Positions 11,556-22,582 of a stretch of DNA of 64,000 nucleotides are shown here, piece after piece. Origin of the DNA: Takashimella koratensis (taxonomy: Eukaryota; Basidiomycota; Tremellomycetes; Trichosporonales; Tetragoniomycetaceae); assembly GCA_003116875.1 (NCBI GenBank), contig BCKT01000012.1, forward strand, positions 496,001 to 560,000, given 5' to 3'. Both the position numbers and the translations under genes were made by a program. How positions within the stretch are numbered: the first letter of the stretch is position 1; every line of letters starts with the position of its first letter. The notes under the pieces were generated by a model, which worked only from the letters and a program-made list of their open reading frames with translations, was not told where the DNA came from and ran no database searches.

Positions 11556-12699
11556 ATGCCTCGCCAGACTCAGGTCCTGACTAGCAGCCCTGCTTCCGAG
11601 TCATTCGGTGACGACTATGGGTGAGTGGATTTGTTCTTCTCTCTCTCTCTCTCTCCCTACCACCTTCCCTCTTCTTCGCCCCCTTCCTCCTCTCGCCTTG
11701 TTCACCCACCCCGAGCTCCAACCTGACTGCCGAAAGCGACAACATCCAGGAGATCTACAATGCATCAAAGAGTGCGCACCCATCGTTTCTTCACTTTCAT
11801 CTCCCTCCACACGCAACGGCACATCCTCCGCCCCCCACCCCAATCCACCTCTCTCTCCATGTTTCCTCGACACCTTTCCTAGCTCTTGCCTCGGTACCCG
11901 ACTACCCAACTCGACGAGCCCCCAACTTGACCCCTAATCCTGACTCCACATCCACACATCTCCCTCGAAACAGAAAAAGTCACCGACGCGAGCCGCGCTC
12001 AGATCAAGGCGGTGATGACTGCTGCCCAGACGGAACTGGACGATATCGTGAGTGGCAGCCGAAGGTGAAGGTGGAGAAGAAGAGTCCAGAGCTAGGGAAG
12101 AAGTGGCGGCTGATGAAACGACGACCCCAACCTCCATACTCAACCACAGGTCGAGCGGTACCGCCACGCTATCGAGGAAACGCACCCTGTCGAGCTGTAA
12201 GTTAATCATCGCTTCTTCACCTGCGCTTCTGCCACATCACCTTCCCTCCTCACACTAGCTGCATCTTAAGCTCAGACCCTCTAATCCGACTGTTCCAATT
12301 GACTCTCCTCTAATTGCAGCAATGCAATCTACAAACGCACCATCGCCGAGCTGGGCGAACAAGACACGATATGCGCCGAAGCTTGGGCGGAGATCGGGGC
12401 AGCCAACGCGGCCGGTCAAGCGGCGATGGATGCGTTGATCACGCAGCAGGAGAAGGCGATGCAAGGGGTTGCCAAAGTCGCAAAAGGTGCGCGAGCGACG
12501 ATTGAGAAGGTCGTTACTGGTGAGTGGGTAACCCAGTCAGGAAGCAAAGGGAGAGGGAGAGAGGGAGAGCGAAAGGGGAGGAGACGGAATAGATGAGAGA
12601 GATGAGATGCGAGGGGAAAATGGGTTGGAGGATTGGCTGACAGACCGGTGGACAGAGGAGCACAAATGTGCCCAGGCCATCGGTACCCTCGCTCCGTAA
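11556..12699 (+). CDS. Small helical protein of unknown function
   Basis: Six exons: 11556-11620, 11737-11771, 11974-12047, 12150-12196, 12320-12519 and 12656-12699, giving 154 residues. Phases agree at all five introns, which is the main support that the gene is real. The second exon's acceptor is a non-preferred AAG. The protein is predicted almost wholly helical (VMTAAQTELDDIVERYRHAI, then AELGEQDT through IEKVV), ending EEHKCAQAIGTLAP. There is no signal peptide, membrane segment or motif I recognise. A small coiled-coil subunit of a larger complex is possible but is only a guess. It converges on the oxidoreductase-like gene. Confidence 0.7.
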
Positions 12700-12947
12700 G
12701 GCTTCGGAGGTCGAGACAACGGGCGCAGGTCTCTGAAGTCAAGGTGAACAACAAGGGCGTGAATAGGCCGAGTGGCCAGATTGCAAGGGTACATGTGATA
12801 TGCAAAAAGGTAGCGAACGATGCAAGTGTTGTATAAGTGAATGATGAGATCGTAGTTGTAGATAACGTGATAGGTCGTTTGAGTAGGTCGTTATAGGTCA
12901 TTATGTATATTCGTCGTAGTCGTACCTCATGGTCTTGGTTCTTGTGT

Positions 12948-13953
12948 TCACCGCGCGGCACTGCTTTCTGGCGCTTGAGACTTGCGTAACTTGTTCTCAA
13001 GTCTGAAGAACCAAGAAACCATAGTCAGTTATGATCTTCTTCTCCTCCTTGCCCCAAATGAGATGAGACCAGGACCTCGCTGACTCACGCGAGGAACGCA
13101 GCCATGGACGGGTCGACGGTCGGCGCGACCTGCTCAACGACATTATCCATCCCTCCTCCAGCTCCTCCAACCCCCGCAACAATCTTATCCGCATCCGAAT
13201 CCTTGCGAACGACAGCGGGCCAGTCGGCCTCGGTTACGCCAGAAGCAGTGAGCGCGGCACGGGCGGAGGTCAAAGCGGATTGGTATTCCTCTAACTCGTC
13301 GGCGTAGATTGTGTACACGCAGTGTACGCAGCCTGACATACAGCATTCTGAAGGGCAAGTGAGTGGTTAACTATGGGTTATAGGAGACTGAGTAGGGGAT
13401 CGGGAAGAGAGCGAAGCGAACTTCGGAATGAACTTGGTTTTCGGGGGGTGGTGGGTGGTGGGTGACGGGGTGGTAGTGACATACCTTCTGAGCCTGGAGG
13501 TCGAGGTCGAGGTGGGATATGTACACCAGCAACGACGCTTCCTTTCTCTTCCTGAGTAATCCTCTTCGTCTCCCCACTTCCGCCTTGATCGATAGTGAAA
13601 GTCGGTATCATTGCCGGAACAGGGTTAACAATCTTACTCCCTGCTTGGTGTAAGCCCGACTCTGGTGAAGGGATATCTTGGAACGAGACGGCAGCGGGAG
13701 ATGTTGAGATTGTTTCGAATGGAGAATGGGGAGGTAATGAAGGTGAGGAAGTGCGCGAAGGAAAGGGACGACGGTATTTGGCCAAGAGGTCGCGAAGGGA
13801 GATAGGGGTGGTGTGGAGATCTCTGAAGTGGAGGGAAGGAGAGAGAGAGGGAGAGGGAGAGGGAGAAAGGGAGTGGATAGGGCGGGGAAAGGGGGAAGGG
13901 TTGAAAGGGTGGAAAGGGAGGAAGTAGCGCTTTGGGATAGGTCGAGGTGCCAT
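12948..13953 (-). CDS. Oxidoreductase-like (OXLD1-type) domain protein
   Basis: Exons 13953-13485, 13347-13089 and 13002-12948 give 260 residues. The diagnostic block RPRPPGSEECCMSGCVHCVY is created only when exons 1 and 2 are joined. It matches the Cys-rich PPxPxxxxCCMSGCxxCVW core of the oxidoreductase-like family (human OXLD1). The first 100 residues are rich in Pro, Ser and Arg with few acids (MAPRPIPKRYFLPFHPF), as expected for a mitochondrial presequence, though that is inference. Family function is not well established; the paired cysteines suggest metal or redox binding. The C-terminus after the core is Ala/Gly-rich with an acidic patch. Confidence 0.85.
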
Positions 13954-14681
13954 GACGGCATCATGGATTTAGCCGTGTAAATGCTAGTTGAGAGATAAAG
14001 AGAGAGATAAGGTAGATAGATAGATGATGACTGATGAAGACGACAGAGGTTTGAAGATATAAAGATATATCTCGACTCTCGACTGGTCAAAGAACAAAGA
14101 ACCGACCGAGTCGACGTTGCCGCTGAAAGAAGAGTGGAGGTGAGATTCGGTCGAAACGACCCTGTCCATCGGAGATGAAGACCGATCATCGGCGCTGGCG
14201 AGTGACGATTCACGAGGAGACAGGAGCATGATCAGTGGCGAGCAGAGCAGAGCAGAACCGACTAAAGCAGCGTGAACGTGTACCCTGCTTAGAGGATAAG
14301 CAGCGTTTAGGCACTCAGACCAGAGAGAGACTTTGGAGGAGTACAGAGGTAAAGTGAGGAGCAGTGGATATCACATTGACCTAGTTCTCGGTTCTACAAC
14401 GATATCTTCCACTCAAACTCGTCATGTACAGAATGAATTCATTATCGTCATCTTGTCATTAATCGTTGTTGTAAAGATATACAGATCGGTCTCTGATCGT
14501 TTCGTTGAGTGGTGGATTCGCGTGCTCATATCGTCTGATTTGCCTTCTCATTAACCACCCCCGCCCGCTGGATTAAACTTCTTTCTACTCCGCTTTTACG
14601 TTCATCCCAACATCCACCTCACCTCACCTCGCTTCCCTTCCTTTCCCCGCCGCACTCCCGAACCTACGTCCACTAGGTCGA
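13954..14681. other. Spacer downstream of the coiled-coil gene
   Basis: Both neighbours are minus-strand. It should contain the promoter of the oxidoreductase-like gene and the 3' UTR of the coiled-coil gene. It has AT-richer stretches and no supportable gene. Confidence 0.55.
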
Positions 14682-17600
14682 CTACGTCGGGATCCGACCA
14701 GCTACCGCGCCCGTAGCGAGGTTCAACACGTCCTTATAATAAGGCATAATCTCCATCCGACTACCCCCTGCAGCGAACACAAACCCGTTCAGGTGATTGA
14801 GGGTTTGGTTTCGGGTATGGCTCGAAACTGAAGCGTGGATAAAGATACCCACTGCGTAGATGGAATCAACCCAAATCAACGGTAGGAAAAACGTTCATGT
14901 CAGTGATACCCTCCTCATGAAGATTCAATGGCCAGTGCAAGTGATATGATAACTCACGGATCAGACCAATCGCCCCAATGGTCAACACCCCAGCATGGTC
15001 AACAATCGACGGTCCTCGGTTGAAGAAGATATTGTACACTTTGCCTGAATCCGATCGCCTGCGTCCAACAGATCTGGCCCCTGCTCAAAACTCATCAGTT
15101 CAACTCAACAACAAGAGTCGCGAGCAATCAGATAACCCGTTCGTCTAGTCCTAACTATGACACAGAAACACAGTGACGCGGTGACATTGTCGGAATCAGC
15201 ACCCCACTCACCCTGAGCTCTCTTCGCACGCATCTCGTCCTCTAGGACCGTGCACCGAACCCCAAGAGCATGCGCGACCTCGTCGTATGCCTCTTCAGGA
15301 ACTGCAACGAGGCTGAGGTCTCCGTGTTCCCTCGGGTGAGCATGGAGGAGGACCGCTTCAGGTGTAGGCTGTTCCGGTTTGGCCGAGTACGCCGGGGGTG
15401 AACCTCGATTCTTATCGTTTCCGACCTCACGATCTTCGTCCTCCCCACTTGCCTGGTTTGACCCCGAGGCGACAGCAGGGACTTCTGCGACCGGTTCAGT
15501 CTCGGTGCTTGCATCTGCGTACTCGCGTACGACCCCATCTTGGATCCGAATAACCGGCTCCAGTCGCTGTTCTCCCTCTTCCTCATCTCCGCTTGTCTCG
15601 TCGGTCCCCGCCGTCCTCGAGGTAGCCGTAACCACTTGCTGAGCTGGTGCAGTCGCCCTCGACCCGACTTTCCTCGTTCGTTGAGTCGTGACAATCGTCT
15701 CGATGAAACTGTCCGCATCACCTTCACTGCCCCTCTCGTCCGCTGAACGCCCCGAGATGCTTTCGGCATCCAACAACCGCCTCGTCAATTCGTCGCCCAG
15801 GTTTCGCGACAGTGTCCCACCGCCCGAAGACGAGGTCACACCACGGAGGTGCACGCTTCCCGTGTTGCTCTTGGACGCGGCTGATCGAGCTTCGTCGAGA
15901 TCAAAACGCATTCGGTCGATAGTCTCTTTCAATTGAAGATTCTCTTGCTTCTGCGTCTCGAGGAACGACTCGGCTTGGCGGGCGATAGAGAGTTCCGTCT
16001 CGATTCGTTTGACCTCGGATTCCAGCGCTTGAATCTCTTGAGTGTATTTTTTCTCGTCGTCTTCGTGGTTCTGCTTGAGCTGCTCGAGCTCCTTGATCTC
16101 GTTGTCTCGGTCCAGCAGCATACCTCGGAGACGCTGAGCCTCCTCTGTTCCGTAACGTCAGCGTTGCATGTTCCGCGAGGTCAGGTTCATCTCACTCACC
16201 ACACTGCGAGTTGTACATCTTCTGCATGTTGGCATGATTCGCTTTCGAGTTCTCCAAGCTTCGCTGAAGGCTTTGAATATCCGCCTCGAGCTGAGGTACG
16301 TCAGTATCCAGAGTTCAAGCATTGACGACGAGAACGTTTAGTTGCGTTCTTTACTCACCCCGGCAATCTGAATCAACTGCGTGCGGTCTTTGCTCTTCAG
16401 GTCCTTCTCGTCCTTCTTTCGCTGAGCGACCTCGGCTCGCGCCTCTTCCAACTTGTCTTGCAGATCCTCAACCATGCGCTCGTTCTCTGACCTGTCAAGG
16501 GTTAGATGTTGATCTCAATTTTGGGGGGTTAGTCATCAGACCTACCCCAGGACGGAAAGCTGGCGCTCAGATTCCTTGAGTTTTCGACCGAGCTCCGTGT
16601 TTTGTTTCTGTAGCGCCCGGAGTTTGTCGTGGGATGTACGTAACGATGCAGTAGACTCGGTCTGGAGGGGTATTCATTAGCCTCGACCTCTCTTGAGAGG
16701 CAGACGCTCTGGAGATTGCGAGACCCAACTCACAGAGATCCGGCTTAAGCGCGCGTCGAGTGAGCCGTCGATCGTGATCATTTGATCACCTACGACATCG
16801 TCATCGATTTCACCCATATCGTCTTCCCCATCGTCCATCTCTCCATGTTCTCCATCATCATACCCCTCCATGAGCGTTCTCTCCGCCGCGTCGACTTCTG
16901 ACATGACCTCTGGCGACTTGGCGCGATGGTAGGAAGTCATATCCAGGGTTCCGTCCGATGGGGAAAGGGGCGAGGTGGGCCGACTCGACCCGTCTCTCCA
17001 GTTTGTCGGGGTGCCCATGTTCCCAAGGGCAAGAGAGCCTGAGCTCATACTCCTTGCAAAATGGCCAGGGCGGTACGCTTCGGGACTCATGCTCATACCC
17101 GCGTCGTCGGCGTTCTGGCTTCCGCGTCGACGCCGACCACCAGCAGGGCTTGGGCGCGCAAAACTGGGTCCCGAGTGGAACGCGCTAGGTGGTGCGCCGC
17201 GCACCCGAGTGGCCAGAGGTGAATCGAGGCGAGACGAGTCGGAGAGGGTCTTGACTCGTTTCGGAGCGATGGGCTTCGACCCAAACGAAGAGACACGGTG
17301 GCCGCCCGTAGGGAAAGAACGACCAGTGTCGGGTGGAGGAGCAGAGGTCTGTCGTGAGGCCCGGGAGGAGGACCGGGATTGACCGTCTTCTTCAGATGAA
17401 GAGGATTCGTCAGATGGAGAGCGGATACGGTCAGAGTGTCGGCGGTTCTGTCTTGGCGTGGAGCTGGGAAACGAAGTAGGTGGTGCGGACGATGAGTGTG
17501 TCAGGCCTGGGTTGGGCGAGTTGGGTCGCGGTTTGGGAATTGTTCTGCGTCATGGATCAGCAGGAGGTTTGGGCTAAGTGGGTATGAAGGCGGGTTTTTT

Positions 17601-18035
17601 TTTTTTTGTTTCAACTTACGACAGGAAGGCAAATAGTTCTTTTGGACCAAGGGGAAAGTCCGGATGAGTGATACAGAACGCACGCAACTGTTCCGATTCA
17701 TTGTTGTCAAGGATGATGAGGTTGTGTTCTTGCTCGTACCTCCCGATCACTGAGCTATCAGCATTACAGAAGGGGGAAGGGGAAGGACGCGCATGCCCAC
17801 CTGATATAAGCTCGCCCGACAGCACGGACCCAGCGTCACCGATGAGGCCATCCAGGATACGCTGCAGATCGGCGTCCGACCTGCGCTCCGGGGGTGCGTT
17901 GAGAGACTGGAATGGTCAGTGAGTATGCGGGTGAGGTGCGCATAACGGGAGAAAGAGGGGGAAAGCGGTGGTTGATGGGTGGCAAGTGGATACCAGGTCA
18001 AGGCGGCCGGCCGCCCTACGTCTGAAACATACCAT
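14682..18035 (-). CDS. Coiled-coil protein with one C-terminal membrane span
   Basis: Ten exons: 18035-18033, 17906-17801, 17749-17620, 17544-16734, 16661-16546, 16491-16359, 16290-16200, 16144-15212, 15080-14958 and 14851-14682, giving 871 residues in one consistent frame. Order: a short N-terminal folded part (MSLNAPPERRSDADLQRILD to CITHPDFPLGPKELFAF); a Ser/Arg/Pro-rich disordered region at about 80-310; an acidic stretch; coiled coil at about 350-560 (LQKQNTELGRKLKESERQL, then EEARAEVAQRKKDEKDL); an acidic disordered linker; and a single hydrophobic span at about 803-824 (LTIGAIGLILGIFIHASV) with a tail of about 47 residues. The layout recalls golgins or KASH-type tethers, but I recognise no family. 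The first exon is only ATG. The 51-nt intron at 17800-17750 is a multiple of three without stops. Confidence 0.82.
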
Positions 18036-18501
18036 GTCGCTGGATTAACGTTGGGATGAGAGATAGTCCAGAGGTCGCAGACTTCTGGCCAGCAGAAGTG
18101 GGCAGCAGCGAAGGTAGAGATTGAGATGCTGTGAGCGAAGCAGTGGATGGGGATGCTGAGAAAACTACTGTAGGATGGATGAGAATGCGAGATGAGAATG
18201 AGACAATGGAGGATGATGCTATGCTCAGTCGTGTGTGTGGTGTGTGTGTGGTAAGTGTGTGTGTGTGTGTGTGTGCGTGATGGAAGATGTTTTGATCTGT
18301 AACACTTGTGCCTGAATCAACACACACTAAACGTTTGGGTGGCAACTGGGTTAAAATTACTTGCACCCCCCACGTATCACTCCCCCTTTCCCTTCCTCCC
18401 ACGTGGCACGCACGCTCTCTCCGGTTTCAAAGATTTTTTTCGGATGTGTTCCTCTAACTCTCAACTACCATCTCAACAACCCGTCCCCGATCACCTTGGC
18501 C
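18036..18501. other. Divergent promoter region (coiled-coil gene / PWP1)
   Basis: The 466 nt separate two divergent start codons. It has TG/GT-rich runs at about 18235-18275 and a C/T-rich stretch before the PWP1 ATG. No gene is seen. Confidence 0.6.
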
Positions 18502-20583
18502 ATGTCGGGCACCCTCATCTCCTCGCTCGTATGGATCCCGCGGGGCAAGGCTGCTCTCGAACCGAAACACTATGCGCTAGATGAGAAAGAGGTCGAGCGA
18601 GTCGGGCGGCTCGGAGGGCCCGGTGCGCTCGAGAAGCTGAGAGAGGAGATGGAGCAGATGGATATGGATGGAGAGGAAGGTGAAGGTGACTGGGAAGAGT
18701 GAGTTTCCACTCAAGGCTGCAAGTTATAATGGAGAGTGTGTGAGGCGTACAACCGGCTGTGTGGGAAGCTGACGTCCTTCACAGCGTTGAAGAGGAGGAA
18801 GAAGAGGACGATGACGAGGAGGAGGAGAAAGGCGAGGATGAGGACGAGGCAATGGACGAAGATGAGAAGAAACCTCATGATCCTAACGATATCTCTGCCT
18901 TCAAAATGGACGAGTACGATAACGAGGTCTCGACTGGTGTTGGTAAGTTTTTGTTCTTAGCTTAAGCTGGAGCTTGAGCTTTGCGGTCGTACCTTGCGAC
19001 ATAATCTTTGAACTCCTCGCTGACTTTTCTCAGCCATGGGAGCTTTCGCCAACGTCAAGGGCTTGAGCTTCTACCGTGACAATAACGAGGACCCATATAT
19101 CACTCTCAAAGAGGAAGAGGACGAGGAGGCTGAGCGAGAAGACCTCAAGGTCTTACCTACCGACTCAATGCTCGTGACTGCCCGCACTACCTCCGACCTC
19201 TCGTCTCTCGATTTCCACGTGTACGACGAATCCAACGAGAACCTCTACGTGCACCACGACTTGATGCTCCCTGCGTTCCCCCTGTGTGTCGAGTGGCTCG
19301 ATTTCTCCGGAAGCTCAAGCGAGACAGCAAAGCCAGGGAGCTACGTCGCGATCGGTAGTTTTGACCCAAGTATTGAGATCTGGGACGCCGATCTTGTGGA
19401 TGGGTTGTACCCTCACGCCATCTTGGGACCCTCACCATCGTTGGAGAAGCCCGAGGCGAAGCCGCTTGGCACCGGGAAGAAGAAGCGGAGGCAGATGGTC
19501 CAGCCCGCATCGAACAGCGACCATCACGTCCAGCCCGTCCTCTCCCTCTCATGGTCTCACCATCACAGGCACCTGCTGCTCTCCGGGTCAGCGGATGCGA
19601 CGATCAAGTTGTGGGATTTGACGCGTGAGAGCCCGATGGCGGCAATCAGGAGCTGGGACCGGATACACGGCGGGGAGAAGATCCAGGCTGTCGAGTGGAA
19701 CAAGTCGACAGCGGGCGGGCTCGACAAGGCCGTCCTCAGTGCAGGATGGGACAGGACGGTTAGGGTCTGGGACAGCAGGGCGGCAGAGGAGGGCGTCGGA
19801 TCAAAGGTTGGAAGTGACGTTGAGTGTGTTCGGTGGGACCCATGGGAGCCTACCTCGTTCTTCGTGAGTCGCTCATGGTCTCTTCTTTGCTCGGCGATTT
19901 TCTCTTGTGCTTCATGAAATTAAGAAAAGAAAGCTAACGCGGTATATAGGTCTCACTCGAGAACGGTCTTGTCCTCGCATTCGACTCCCGAACCCTCTCA
20001 TCCTCCAAAGGCGTCGACGGCCTCTCTACCGCCCAACCGAAATACACTCTATCCGCACACGAGGGCGCGGCTTCAGCGCTCGATGTTAATCCGCATATCC
20101 GAGGCTGCATCGTTACGGCGGGGATGGATAAGACGGTCAAGATCTGGAACGTGATGGATGAGGAGACGGAAGGTGTGAAAGGTCGCAAGAGGGAGATTAG
20201 CCTCGCGACTAGTCGTGATCTTGGTTTGGTGAGTTTCATTCTGGCTCAATATCTCGACCCTTCTTTCTTTCGAGCATCAGTCTCTGGCGGTGTGCAGTAA
20301 CTGACAACAACTCCTTTTTCTGACTTGAACTCTATTCACTTCCGACCTTCAGGGCAAGGTGTTTACCGCAAGATGGTCGCCTGACCCTGAAACCCCGTTG
20401 ACTCTCGCGGCTGCAGGCTCCAAAGCCACTGTTCAGGTTTGGGACGTCGCGAGCAATCCCGGAGCCCGTAAGGCCTTTGGCGAGCGGCTGAAGATGCACG
20501 GACGCGAGCTGGGCGTGATCAAGAAGGGCGGTGGGGTGGTCGCTGTCAATGGTGGGGAGGAGGACGAGGATGAGGATGATTAG
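18502..20583 (+). CDS. PWP1: PWP1, WD40 ribosome-biogenesis protein
   Basis: Exons 18502-18698, 18785-18942, 19034-19863, 19950-20228 and 20353-20583 give 564 residues. The start MSGTLISSLVWIPRGKA is the family N-terminus. An acidic stretch follows (about 60-95, mostly E and D), then DPNDISAFKMDEYDNE, and a WD40 propeller with clear WD ends (IEIWDADL, IKLWDLTRES, VRVWDSRA, VKIWNVMD, VQVWDVAS). Family knowledge: Pwp1 is a nucleolar WD40 protein needed for pre-rRNA processing and large-subunit assembly. It ends in a second acidic tail (EEDEDEDD). The start has a purine-poor context, but no alternative ATG precedes it in frame. Confidence 0.95.
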
Positions 20584-21487
20584 ATGAGGGTGGAGTGGGG
20601 TAAGAGGTGAGGGGTGATGTTCATGTACACTGTATGCATTGGCTGTAGTGGTCCAGACATTTATGCCCGCAGGACCTGGGTGTGGCCTGTAGCCCTCGAG
20701 CCAGTGTTGAGAAGTGGTCAGTACGAGAATTGCTGAATAGGGTGGAATGTGGGTGAAGGTTACTACCATCTACAAGAGATGTGGCCACAAGGTGGTGTAT
20801 CATGTTGAGATCGAGTACAAGGATGAAGAAGACAAGGGCCTGTGGGCGAGTATGGCCACGGATTGAGGTAGAAAATGGAGGGGGAAGGGGAGCGTGTGAG
20901 CTGTATGTGGTGTATTATACTGTATTTGCCGTAGTCACAATTTTTGCTGGGTCGGTTGCCAAGAGAACCACCTGATCGTGTCCTAATCCCTTGAACCACA
21001 GTTGGAGCACCTGTTGCTTCCAAAGACTATCACAGCTCCCCCATGCTCTCATCCATGAATGAGCCCCAATCATGCCCGCTTGGTCCTCAACTCTGCCATC
21101 CGACCACCCATGCCTGCAACACTTCGGCCGACGGACATGCCCGCCCCACCCTTGTCAGCAAGCGCATCACATCACTCGCCTCCGCCCCCCGCATCGCTCT
21201 CGGCGATCCAAATACAGCTCCGCCAGTGGCGCGGTATGCTCGTCGCCGTTTCGGACAGCTGTCGGACCGTGCCGATCGACGAGTAGGATCCAGATCGCGT
21301 GTTCACGGCCGAGGAGGGACGTCCTTTGTGCTCTCTCGTCAAGTCGTCCGAAGGCCAATCAGTGGAGCTAGTGGGTCAGCAGATAGCTTTTCCACCATTT
21401 GTGAGACTTTTACTGACTTTTCAACATCTTCAACGCCTTCAGCATTGTCAAATTTTTATCAAAGTCGTACAACAGCGCACACAAGAC
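20584..21487. other. Spacer between PWP1 and GNAT gene, with an exon relic
   Basis: It holds the PWP1 3' UTR, a relic resembling the last exon of the downstream acetyltransferase (about 20771-20866), and the acetyltransferase promoter. No intact gene is seen. Confidence 0.6.
20771..20866 (+). pseudogene. Relic of a GNAT last exon
   Basis: Reading 20771-20866 gives YKRCGHKVVYHVEIEYKDEE and on to a stop. It lines up with the last exon of the acetyltransferase 1.7 kb downstream (YKRLGFKVVYAGEVEYKDGE ... AKE stop): about 20 of 32 residues are identical and the stop is at the matching place. Nothing upstream to 20583 resembles the other exons, and no acceptor with correct phase was found, so it is a solitary exon copy, most simply the remains of a tandem duplicate. 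It has no internal stop or frameshift, so it is either young or was captured by the PWP1 3' UTR. Confidence 0.75.
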
Positions 21488-22582
21488 ATGCCCGTGACCA
21501 AATCCCCTGCGAACGTTTACCGCCTGATCGACCCAACAGGTAAGTTGCAGGTTGGTTAGAGATGACTCCTGAAGTATATCCACTCACTTCCGCGCCCTAT
21601 CCCCTGACGCTAGAGGAGCAGCGCCAAGCTGTCCTCCAAGTCTTGATGGAGACCTTTTCAGATTGTGAGCGGACGGTTTCTCATCCCTTCCCTCGTCCGG
21701 ACTACTACTCTCATTGCCCATCTCCCACCTCTCGTCGCCCTTTTCTCAACACCCATCCCCCCTTCCCACTGCTCGAATCAATCCCCCTCACCCCGTCTCG
21801 GCCTTCTATTCCGCTAACTCTCCTGCTTGGAGACAACTACATCCGCCGAATGTGCGAAGACGACGACGAGACTATCCGTCTCTATCAGCGCGCCAAGATC
21901 GACCAAATCTTTGCGCACGGGGAAGTATGGGTAGCCACGGTTGACGGAGTGATCGCGAGCGTTGCGCTGTGGACTGTCCCCGGTGTCAAGCTCAATGAGA
22001 AGTGAGTGTAGCGGCGGCAAGCGGTCGGTGTTTGCGTTAGCGGAGATAGCGAGAATGGAGAGAAGAGTTGATGAATACAGTCCGGCTCATTTGTCCCTCA
22101 ATCACAACAAGTTCATCGCACGCTTGTCTCCAGAAGGAAGAGAGTGGCTCGCCAACACGGTAAGTATGGGCAACGCTGTGTACTCAGTCGAGTTTGACAC
22201 TAACACGGAATTTCTGTTGGTCAATTTGTAGCCATTGAGTGAGGAGGCGAGGCAAGACCGTCTGCAGCGAGACGAGTACTTCCTCCAAACTATCGCAACC
22301 CTGGCGAGCTTTAGGCAACGAGGACTCGCTCGGGCGCTGATTGAGGCGATCGAACCTCGGGCGAGGTCGAGAGGACATCGGATGGTGCTCTCCACGCAGC
22401 GGGCGGACAATGTGAGTGGGAGCAGAAGCAGTCATGATGAGGGATAAGCGGAAGGCGGCTGATTGGATGAATGGAAGGTCGACAAGTACAAGCGACTGGG
22501 GTTCAAGGTGGTCTATGCGGGCGAAGTCGAGTACAAGGATGGAGAAGGCAAGGATCCATGGGTGATCATGGCCAAGGAGTAA
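21488..22582 (+). CDS. GNAT family N-acetyltransferase
   Basis: Exons 21488-21539, 21614-21664, 21833-22001, 22081-22159, 22232-22411 and 22478-22582 give 211 residues. GNAT features: AKIDQIFAHGEVWVATVDG and GVIASVALWTVPG (central strands), then the acetyl-CoA loop LASFRQRGLARALIEAI, a variant of the usual R/QxxGxG/A, and the last strands (YKRLGFKVVYAGEVEY). The substrate is unknown; the family includes toxin, drug and polyamine acetylating enzymes, and nothing here decides. Exon 3 uses a GAG acceptor, the weakest junction. Keeping intron 1 would end the first frame at 21559 and offer a new in-frame ATG at 21562. Confidence 0.85.
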
